Part shown: piece after piece, positions 24,884 through 32,849 of the stretch
How the letters are laid out: every line of letters starts with the position of its first letter
Numbering within the stretch: the stretch's first letter is position 1
Assembly: GCA_013823325.1 (NCBI GenBank)
Contig: PNLY01000031.1
Location: forward strand, 1 to 52,687
Origin: Methylobacterium sp.
Lineage (GTDB): Bacteria; Pseudomonadota; Alphaproteobacteria; Rhizobiales; Beijerinckiaceae
DNA length: 52,687 nt
Direction: 5' to 3'
The notes under the pieces: model-generated
The model's input: only the letters and a program-made list of their open reading frames with translations
Database searches by the model: none
What the model was told of the DNA's origin: nothing
Program-made: the position numbers and the translations under genes

Positions 24884-27800
24884 CCCACGTCCCGAGCGCG
24901 CCGTCGCGATCATCGGCCTGGCCGGCCGCTTCCCCGGCGCACCTGATGTCGGCACGCTCTGGCAGAACCTGCTGGACGGCGTGGAGTCGATCACCAGCTT
25001 TGATCCCGCCGAACTCGAGGACGGCTTCGACGCTGCAACGCGCGCGCTGCCGAATTTCGTTGCGGCAAAGCCTGTGCTCGACGGCGTCGATCAGTTCGAT
25101 GCGCCCTTCTTCGGCATGATGCCGCGCGAGGCCGCGCTCACCGATCCGCAGCAGCGCCTGCTGCTGGAATGCGCCTGGGAAGCGCTCGAGGATGCTGGCT
25201 ACGACCCTGCCGCGCCCGGCCAATGCATCGGCGTCTTCGCCGGCGCGACGTCAAGCACCTATCTGCTGCAGAACCTGCTGCACGACCGCAAGGCCATCGC
25301 CGACTACACCTCGGGCTTCCAGATCGGCAACCTGCCGCTGCTGGTCGGCTCCGCCGCGGATTTCACCGCGACGCGGATCGGCTACAAGCTCGGCCTCACC
25401 GGCCCCTGCGTCGCCGTCCAGTCCGCCTGCTCGACCTCGCTGCTTGCCGTCGCCCAGGCCGTGCAGAACCTGCTCTGCCATGGCTGCGACATGGCCCTGG
25501 CCGGCGGCGTCTCGATCACCTTCCCGCAACGGCGCGGCTATCTCGCCCAGGAGGGCGGCATCGTCTCGACGGACGGCCATTGCCGGCCGTTCGATGCCGG
25601 CGCCAGCGGAACGATCTTCGGCAGCGGCGCCGGCCTCGTCGTCCTGAAGCGGCTGGAGGACGCGGTTGCCGATCGCGACCAGATCTACGCCGTCATTCGC
25701 GGCGTCGGCGTCAACAATGACGGTGCCGGCAAGGTCGGCTTCACCGCGCCGAGCGTCGACGGCCAGGCCGCGGCGATCGCCATGGCGCATGCCGCCGCCG
25801 ATGTCGATGCGCGCTCGATCGGCTATGTCGAATGCCACGGCACCGGTACGCCGATGGGCGACCCGATCGAGGTCGCCGGCCTGACCGCCGCCTTCCGCCT
25901 GACGACAGAGGATCGCGGCTTCTGCGCGCTCGGCTCGGTCAAATCCAATCTCGGCCATCTCGACGCCGCCGCCGGCGTCACCGGGCTGATCAAGGCGTCG
26001 CTCGCGGTGAAGAACGGGGTGTTGCCGGCGAGCCTGCACGTCACGCAGCCGAATCCGGCGCTGGAGTTGCCCGAAAGCCCGTTCTTCATCGCCGACCACA
26101 AGCAGGAATGGGCCGGACAAAACGGGCCACGACGCGCCGGCGTCAGCGCCTTCGGATTCGGCGGAACCAATGTCCATCTCGTGCTGGAGCAGGCCCCTGC
26201 GAGCGAAGCCGCGGCTCCCGCCCGCCGCAACCAGCTCCTGACGCTCTCGGCCCGCAGCGCCACGGCGCTCGGCAAGGCGCGGGACAGGCTGGCGGAGCAT
26301 CTGGAAGCCCAGCCCGAACAGAGCCTCGCCGACATCGCCTTCACCTTGCAGGCCGGGCGTCGTCCGTTCCCCCATCGCCTCGCCGTGGTCGCCGGCGATC
26401 ATGCCGAGGCGGCCGCAGCCCTGCGCAAGCAGAACACCGAGCGCGCCACTGCCGTGACCGGCACCGGCGACCTCGTCTTCATGTTCCCCGGCCAGGGCTC
26501 GCAATATCCGCAGATGGCGCGGGAGCTCTATGCAGGCGAGCCGGTCTTCCGCCGGACGGTCGACCTGTGCTGCGAGCTGGTGATGCCCGAACTCGGGCTC
26601 GATTTGCGCAGCCTGCTCTATCCGAGCAATGGCGGCGACCCGGAAAAACTCTCGGCGACGCTGCTGGCCCAGCCGGCGATCTTCACGGTCGAATACGCGC
26701 TGGCGCAGCTCCTGATGAGCTGGGACCTGCAGCCCTCCGCCATGATCGGCCACAGCGTCGGGGAGTTCGCCGCCGCCTGCATCGCCGGCGTGTTTTCGCT
26801 GGAGGACGCGCTCTCGCTGGTCGCCAAACGGGGCCGGATGATGCAGGAGCTGCCGGGCGGCGCCATGTTGGCCGTGCGCCTGCCCGATGTCGAGATCGCG
26901 GCGCTGGCGCGCGACGGTGTCTGCGTGGCGGCTGTGAATGCGCCAGGCATGGGCGTGCTCGCCGGGCCGTTCGACGCGATCGAGGCACTGGAAGCCGAGC
27001 TGGCGCAGCGCGGGGTGACGCATCGCCGCCTGCAGACTTCACATGCGTTCCACTCGGCCATGATCGACCCGCTGATCGAGCCGTTCACCGAGGCGGTCGC
27101 GGCCGTCCGCCTTAAGGCACCGGAACTCCCCTATATCTCCGGCGTGACCGGCGATTGGGTCGGCGCCGAACAGACCACCGATCCGTCCTATTGGGCGCGG
27201 CATGCGCGCGAGCCCGTGCGCTTTGCCGACGGCATCGCCACGCTGGTACGCAGCCTCTCGCCCATATTGCTCGAAGTGGGACCCGGCGCCGCGCTGGCCA
27301 GTTTCGCGTTGCAAGGCGCTGGCGCGGGCCGGGCCGCCATTTCCTGTCTGCCCGATGCGCAAGGCGATGCCGAGAACATGCTAGCGGCCGCGCTCGGTCG
27401 CCTCTGGACCGCCGGGATCGCGCCGGACTGGTCAGCCTATCAGGCTCTAGGCAGTCCGCGTCGCGTCTCGCTCCCGACCTATCCGTTCGAACGCAGCCGG
27501 CACTGGGTCGAGGCGCCAGCCACCTCGCCTTCCATAGCGGCGGCCGTGCCCGCGGCGGCGGCCGCTCAACCTCATCCCGTTCAACCCGAGCAGGAACCGG
27601 CCATGGCTCCCAACGCTGACACCGACATCCCCGCGGGCCGTTCGGAACTCGGCGGCCGGGTCGCAGCGATCTTCGAGAACCTGTCGGGGCGCGCTTTCGG
27701 CGCGGACGAGACCGGCGCGAGCTTCCTCGAGCTCGGCTTCGACTCGCTGCTGCTGACCCAGGCCGCACAGGGGCTGCAAACGGCCTTCGGCGTCCAGATC

Positions 27801-30800
27801 CGCTTCCGCCAATTGCTCGACGATCTGCCGAGCGTCGACGACGTCACGCGCCACATCGCCGAGCTTTGCCCACAGGAGGCCGCGAAGCCGGTTGCGCCTG
27901 TGCAAGCCGCTGCGCCGACCGCACCAGCTCTCGCCGCTCCAGCTCCTGTTGCCGTCGCGCCTGCTGCCACCATCCTGGCCGAACGGCCCTCCGGCTCGGG
28001 CCTGGATGCGGTGATGCGCGAGCAGCTCGACGTGATGTCCCGCCTGATGGAGCGCCAGCTCCAGACCCTGAGCGGGCAACTCGCAGCGCCGGCCATCGCA
28101 GCCGTAACGCCGGCCTTGCAGCCCTCGCCCGCCCCGCAGCCGCCGGCGGCCGCACAGCCTCAGCCTGCGCCCACTCCCCAAGATGCAGCGAGCACCGGTT
28201 CGACGGCGCGGTTCAAGCCGTTAATCCGCACCGGCAACGAAGCGCTCACCGAAGCCCAGCACGCCCACATCGCCCGGCTGACCAAGCTCTATGTCGGCAG
28301 GACCGCGACCTCGAAGCTGCTCGCCGACCAGCATCGCCCGGTCCTCGCCGATCCGCGCACCGTCTCCGGCTTCGCGGCCGACTGGAAGGAAATGGTCTAT
28401 CCGATCGTCTCCGCCCGGGCGAAAGGCGCCCGGATTTGGGATGTCGACGGCAACGTCTATATCGACCTCGTCAACGGCTACGGCCAGACCGCCTTCGGCC
28501 ATGCGCCGGATTTCGTCATCGAGGCGGTCGAGGCCCAGTTGAAGGACGGCTTCGCGATCGGGCCGCAATCGCCGCTGGCGCACGAGGCCTCGCAGCTGTT
28601 CTGCGAATTGACCGGCCATGCCCGCGTCGCCTTCTGCAATACCGGTTCCGAAGCGGTGATGGCGGCGATGCGCGTCGCCCGCACCGTCACCGGCCGAGAC
28701 CGGATCGTCGCGTTTTCAGGGGCTTATCACGGCCAGTTCGACGAAGTCCTGGTGCGCGGCGTCGGCGAGCAGCACCGCTCCGTACCGGCGGCCCCCGGCA
28801 TTCCGGCGGAGGCTGTCGGCCGCATGACAATCCTCGACTACGGCACCGACGAGAGCCTCGCCTGGCTGCGCGAGCATGCGCATGAGCTCGCCGCCGTGCT
28901 GGTCGAGCCGGTGCAGAGCCGCCGACCCGGCTACCTGCCCGCCGCCTTCCTCAAGGAGCTGCGCGCCATCACCGAACAGGCCGGCACCGCGCTGGTGCTC
29001 GACGAGGTCGTCACCGGCTTCCGCGTCCATCCAGCCGGGGTGCAGGCCCTGCTCGGCATCAAGCCGGACCTCGCCACCTATGGCAAGGTGGTCGGCGGCG
29101 GTCTGCCGGTCGGTCTTCTGGCCGGCACCGCGCGCTTCATGGACGCGCTCGACGGCGGCGCCTGGCGCTTCGGCGACGACAGCGTTCCGGAAGTGGGCGT
29201 CACCTTCTTCGCCGGCACCTTCGTCCGGCACCCGCTGGCGCTGGCCGCGACCGTCGCCGTGCTCAGGCACGTCAAGGAGAAGGGGCCGGCGCTGACCGAG
29301 GCCCTGACGCAGCGCATGCAGGGCCTCGTCGAGGCGCTGCGACGCGCCTTCGCCAAGGTGGGGTGGGACGTGCCGATCGAGAGCTATGGCAGCGTCGCCT
29401 ATTTCGAGCCCGGCCGCGATCACCGGCTCGGCAGCCTGCTGCACTACCATCTGCGCGCCCGTGGCATCTTCATTCAGGAGCACTATCCCTGCTTCCTGAC
29501 GACCCAGCACGGCGACGCCGAGATCGCGGCGATCATCGCTGCGTTCGAAGACAGCCTCGCTTTGATGCGCCGGGACGGAATGCTGCCTGGAGCCACAGCC
29601 GAGAGCCTGCCGCCGGACGTGCCAGCTGCGCCTTCGGAGATCGAGCTTCCGCTGACCGAGGCCCAGACCGAGATATGGCTGTCGGACCAGACCGGCCCCG
29701 AGGCCAGCGCCGCCTTCAACGAATCCGTCAGCCTGACGCTCGACGGCGATGTCGACGCACTTCGACTCGCCGAGACGGTCAGGCAAGTCGCGGCACGGCA
29801 CGCGATCCTCAATGCGCGTTTCTCACCCGATGGCGAGACGATGCAGTTGCCGCCCTCGGGCACTTTCCCGGTCGCGATCAGCGACCTGCGCGGCGAGCCC
29901 GATCCGCAGGCGGCCTTGCAGGCGAGGATCGAAGCCTATGCCAGCCGCCCCTACGACCTCGTGCAGGGGCCGGTGGCGGAAGCCGAAATCATCCGGCTCG
30001 CAGACCGCAAGCATGTGCTGATCCTGTCGGCACATCACATCGTCTGCGACGGCTGGTCGACCAATATCCTGCTCGACGAGATCGCCACGGCCTACCGATC
30101 CGGCGTCGAAGCGCTGCCGACGGCAATGCCCTTCGCGGACTACGCAGCCGGAACCCGGCAGGACCCGCGCACGGAAGAGGCCGCGGCCTACTGGACCAAG
30201 ATGTTCGCGGAGCTGCCGGCCCCGCTCGAACTGCCGACCGACCGGCCGCGGCAGGCGCCGCGCAGCTTCAATGGCGGCACGCGCACCAGCTTCATCGAGG
30301 CCGAGCTTTATCGCAAGGTGAAGGCGGCGGGCGCCAAGCAGCGGCGGACCTTGTTCGCCACGCTCTTCGCCGCCTTCCAGGTGCTGCTGCTGCGGCTCTC
30401 GGGCCAGCGCGACCTCGTCATCGGCGTCCCGGCCGCCGGGCAATCGCTTGTCGAAGGCCCCTCGCCGGTCGGCCATTGCGTCAACTTCCTGCCGATCCGC
30501 AGCGGGATCGATCCGGCCGAGCCGTTCTGCGCCCATCTCAACAAGGTTGGGCGCCTTATCCTCGACGCCTACGACCATCAGAGCTTCACCCTCGGTGCCC
30601 TGCTGAAGCGGCTGCGCGTCCCGCCCGTGTCCGGGCGGCTGCCGCTCGTCGAGGTGCAGTTCAACCTCGAACGGCTGGCCGGCAATCTCGACTTCGGCCC
30701 CGGCGTCCAGGCGAGTGTCGAACCCAACCCCAAGGCGTTCTCGACCTTCGATCTCTATGTCAACATCGGCGAATCCGACGATGGCCTGCGGATCGACTGC

Positions 30801-32843
30801 TGCTACGGCGCCGATCTCTTCGACGCGGCCACCATCGACCGCTGGCTCGGCCACTACCGGACCTTGCTCGCCGCCTTCGTCGCCAATCCCGACATGGCCA
30901 TCGCCGCAATGCCGCTGATCGAGGGTGACGAGCGCCAGCGCCTCGTCTCGGAGATCAACGACACGCAGGTCGCGCTCCCGAGCGACGACGGCACGATCCA
31001 GGCCTTCGAACGCCAGGTCCAGCAACAACCGGACGCCATCGCCGTCTCCTGCGGCGACCAGCAGCTCTCCTATGCTGCCCTGAATGCCTGGGCCGACCGG
31101 ATCGCCGCCGAGCTGACGGCGCGTGTCAACGTCCCCGAAAGCCGCATCGGCTTGCTGATCGAGCGCTCGCCCGCGCTGGTCGCCGGCATGCTCGGCGCGC
31201 TCAAGGCCGGCTTCCCCTATGTGCCGCTCGATCCCGTCATGCCGAAGGCGCGCATCCAGCGGATCCTCAGGGACTCCGAGGCGGTCGCGCTCTTGACCGC
31301 CGGACCGCTCGACCCGGCCATCGTCGAGCCGGATGAGAGCGTCATGCTGATCGATGTCGACCGGACCACGGCGAATCTCGCCGGGATCCGGACGACGGCG
31401 CTCGCACCCGACCAGCTCGCCTATGTGATCTACACCTCCGGCTCGACCGGCGCGCCGAAGGGCGTCGAGGTCACCCATGGCGGGCTCTCGAACCTGCTCT
31501 TCGCGATGGCGCGCGAGCCCGGCTTCGCCAGCTCCGACACGATGCTCGCCGTCACGACCGTGACCTTCGACATCGCCGCGCTCGAACTGCTGCTGCCGCT
31601 GATCCAGGGCGGCCGCGTCGCGATCGCGACCGCCGACGAGGCCAAGGACGGCGCCGAACTGCTGGCGCGGCTGGGCCAGAGCGGCGCCAACGTACTGCAG
31701 GCGACGCCGATGACCTGGCGCCTGCTGCTCGAAGCCGGCTTCCGCTCGCGGCCGGGCCTGCGCATGCTCTGCGGCGGCGAAGCCCTGCCGCTCGACCTCG
31801 CCCGCAAGCTGCTCGAAGGCGGCGGCGAGCTCTGGAACATGTACGGGCCGACCGAGACGACGATCTGGTCCTCGGTCGCCCGCATCCAGGCAGAGGACGA
31901 AGTCGTCACGATCGGCCTGCCGATCGCCAACACGCAATTCTACATCGTCGACGGCAACAACGAGCCCGTCGGCGTCGGCATCCCCGGCGAATTGCTGATC
32001 GCCGGCGCCGGCCTGGCGCGCGGCTATGCCAACAATCCCAAGCTCACTGCCAAGAGCTTCATTGCCAACCCGGTCGATCCCGCCACGAGCGCGAGGGCCT
32101 ACCGCACCGGCGACCGCGCCAAATACCTGCCCGACGGACGCATTGTGCATCTCGGACGGCTCGATCATCAGGTGAAGCTGCGCGGCTTCCGCATCGAGCC
32201 CGGCGAGATCGAAGCCGTGCTCGCCCGCAAGGCCGGCATCGTCTCGGCGGTGATCCTGCGCGAGGACGTGCCGGGTGAGCCGCGACTGGTCTGCTACTAC
32301 GTCACCGGAGCGGATGCTCCTCCGCCGGCCGAATTGCGGGCCACGCTGGCGCAGGAGCTGCCGGACTACATGGTCCCGACTGCCTGGGTCGGCCTGCCGG
32401 CCCTGCCTCTGAACTCGAGCGGCAAGCTCGACCGCGCCGCGCTCCCGGCGCCGGATACCCAGAGCCCAGCGCCCAAGGTCGACAAGATCGCCGAGAAGGC
32501 TGAGCCGCGGACGCCTGTCGAGGAGACGCTGATCCGGATCTGGAGCGAGGTGCTGCGGCGGGAAGACATCGATGTCCACGACGACCTGTTCGACCTCGGC
32601 GCGGATTCCCTCAGCATCTTCCAGATCACCAGTCGCGCCCGCCGCGAAGGCCTCAAGCTCGCGGCCCGGGATTTCTTCCGAAACCGGACAATCGCCGCCG
32701 TCGCAGCCGCGCTCCCGGACGAGCCCGCCGCGGAAGCCGCCGCGCCTGCCGCGACGTTCTGGAAGCGGCCATGGCGTCGCCCGCGCGACGGCGCGCAGCA
32801 GCCGAGCGAGCCGAGCGCCGTCTCGCAACGCGAGAGAGGGTGA
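24876..32843 (+). CDS. Hybrid PKS/NRPS: KS-AT-ACP-aminotransferase-C-A-T
   Basis: Multidomain protein of 2655 residues. KS about 8-430 (Cys185 in QSACSTSL, His321 in CHGTGTP, His361 in KSNLGH). AT about 525-835 (Ser627 in GHSVGEF; HAFHS at 723-727 indicates malonyl-CoA). ACP Ser957. Class III PLP aminotransferase about 1120-1560 (Lys1404 in ATYGKVVGGG). C about 1590-2010 (HHIVCDG, 1720-1726). A about 2035-2545 (YTSGSTGAPKG from 2186). T Ser2578. There is no KR, DH, ER or C-methyltransferase. The aminotransferase should turn the beta-keto group into a beta-amine, as in mycosubtilin and microcystin synthases. The A-domain code reads D-I-L-Q-L-G-M-I-W by eye, close to glycine codes. An Ala/Pro/Gln-rich linker separates ACP and aminotransferase. 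Confidence 0.95.
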   Translation: MTDPRPERAVAIIGLAGRFPGAPDVGTLWQNLLDGVESITSFDPAELEDGFDAATRALPNFVAAKPVLDGVDQFDAPFFGMMPREAALTDPQQRLLLECAWEALEDAGYDPAAPGQCIGVFAGATSSTYLLQNLLHDRKAIADYTSGFQIGNLPLLVGSAADFTATRIGYKLGLTGPCVAVQSACSTSLLAVAQAVQNLLCHGCDMALAGGVSITFPQRRGYLAQEGGIVSTDGHCRPFDAGASGTIFGSGAGLVVLKRLEDAVADRDQIYAVIRGVGVNNDGAGKVGFTAPSVDGQAAAIAMAHAAADVDARSIGYVECHGTGTPMGDPIEVAGLTAAFRLTTEDRGFCALGSVKSNLGHLDAAAGVTGLIKASLAVKNGVLPASLHVTQPNPALELPESPFFIADHKQEWAGQNGPRRAGVSAFGFGGTNVHLVLEQAPASEAAAPARRNQLLTLSARSATALGKARDRLAEHLEAQPEQSLADIAFTLQAGRRPFPHRLAVVAGDHAEAAAALRKQNTERATAVTGTGDLVFMFPGQGSQYPQMARELYAGEPVFRRTVDLCCELVMPELGLDLRSLLYPSNGGDPEKLSATLLAQPAIFTVEYALAQLLMSWDLQPSAMIGHSVGEFAAACIAGVFSLEDALSLVAKRGRMMQELPGGAMLAVRLPDVEIAALARDGVCVAAVNAPGMGVLAGPFDAIEALEAELAQRGVTHRRLQTSHAFHSAMIDPLIEPFTEAVAAVRLKAPELPYISGVTGDWVGAEQTTDPSYWARHAREPVRFADGIATLVRSLSPILLEVGPGAALASFALQGAGAGRAAISCLPDAQGDAENMLAAALGRLWTAGIAPDWSAYQALGSPRRVSLPTYPFERSRHWVEAPATSPSIAAAVPAAAAAQPHPVQPEQEPAMAPNADTDIPAGRSELGGRVAAIFENLSGRAFGADETGASFLELGFDSLLLTQAAQGLQTAFGVQIRFRQLLDDLPSVDDVTRHIAELCPQEAAKPVAPVQAAAPTAPALAAPAPVAVAPAATILAERPSGSGLDAVMREQLDVMSRLMERQLQTLSGQLAAPAIAAVTPALQPSPAPQPPAAAQPQPAPTPQDAASTGSTARFKPLIRTGNEALTEAQHAHIARLTKLYVGRTATSKLLADQHRPVLADPRTVSGFAADWKEMVYPIVSARAKGARIWDVDGNVYIDLVNGYGQTAFGHAPDFVIEAVEAQLKDGFAIGPQSPLAHEASQLFCELTGHARVAFCNTGSEAVMAAMRVARTVTGRDRIVAFSGAYHGQFDEVLVRGVGEQHRSVPAAPGIPAEAVGRMTILDYGTDESLAWLREHAHELAAVLVEPVQSRRPGYLPAAFLKELRAITEQAGTALVLDEVVTGFRVHPAGVQALLGIKPDLATYGKVVGGGLPVGLLAGTARFMDALDGGAWRFGDDSVPEVGVTFFAGTFVRHPLALAATVAVLRHVKEKGPALTEALTQRMQGLVEALRRAFAKVGWDVPIESYGSVAYFEPGRDHRLGSLLHYHLRARGIFIQEHYPCFLTTQHGDAEIAAIIAAFEDSLALMRRDGMLPGATAESLPPDVPAAPSEIELPLTEAQTEIWLSDQTGPEASAAFNESVSLTLDGDVDALRLAETVRQVAARHAILNARFSPDGETMQLPPSGTFPVAISDLRGEPDPQAALQARIEAYASRPYDLVQGPVAEAEIIRLADRKHVLILSAHHIVCDGWSTNILLDEIATAYRSGVEALPTAMPFADYAAGTRQDPRTEEAAAYWTKMFAELPAPLELPTDRPRQAPRSFNGGTRTSFIEAELYRKVKAAGAKQRRTLFATLFAAFQVLLLRLSGQRDLVIGVPAAGQSLVEGPSPVGHCVNFLPIRSGIDPAEPFCAHLNKVGRLILDAYDHQSFTLGALLKRLRVPPVSGRLPLVEVQFNLERLAGNLDFGPGVQASVEPNPKAFSTFDLYVNIGESDDGLRIDCCYGADLFDAATIDRWLGHYRTLLAAFVANPDMAIAAMPLIEGDERQRLVSEINDTQVALPSDDGTIQAFERQVQQQPDAIAVSCGDQQLSYAALNAWADRIAAELTARVNVPESRIGLLIERSPALVAGMLGALKAGFPYVPLDPVMPKARIQRILRDSEAVALLTAGPLDPAIVEPDESVMLIDVDRTTANLAGIRTTALAPDQLAYVIYTSGSTGAPKGVEVTHGGLSNLLFAMAREPGFASSDTMLAVTTVTFDIAALELLLPLIQGGRVAIATADEAKDGAELLARLGQSGANVLQATPMTWRLLLEAGFRSRPGLRMLCGGEALPLDLARKLLEGGGELWNMYGPTETTIWSSVARIQAEDEVVTIGLPIANTQFYIVDGNNEPVGVGIPGELLIAGAGLARGYANNPKLTAKSFIANPVDPATSARAYRTGDRAKYLPDGRIVHLGRLDHQVKLRGFRIEPGEIEAVLARKAGIVSAVILREDVPGEPRLVCYYVTGADAPPPAELRATLAQELPDYMVPTAWVGLPALPLNSSGKLDRAALPAPDTQSPAPKVDKIAEKAEPRTPVEETLIRIWSEVLRREDIDVHDDLFDLGADSLSIFQITSRARREGLKLAARDFFRNRTIAAVAAALPDEPAAEAAAPAATFWKRPWRRPRDGAQQPSEPSAVSQRERG

Positions 32844-32849
32844 GCGACC

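Noticed and set aside
27443..27456. GGACTGCCTAGA-like sequence inside the PKS gene
   Set aside because: It lies within conserved coding sequence on the opposite strand; the match to the intergenic motif is probably chance.
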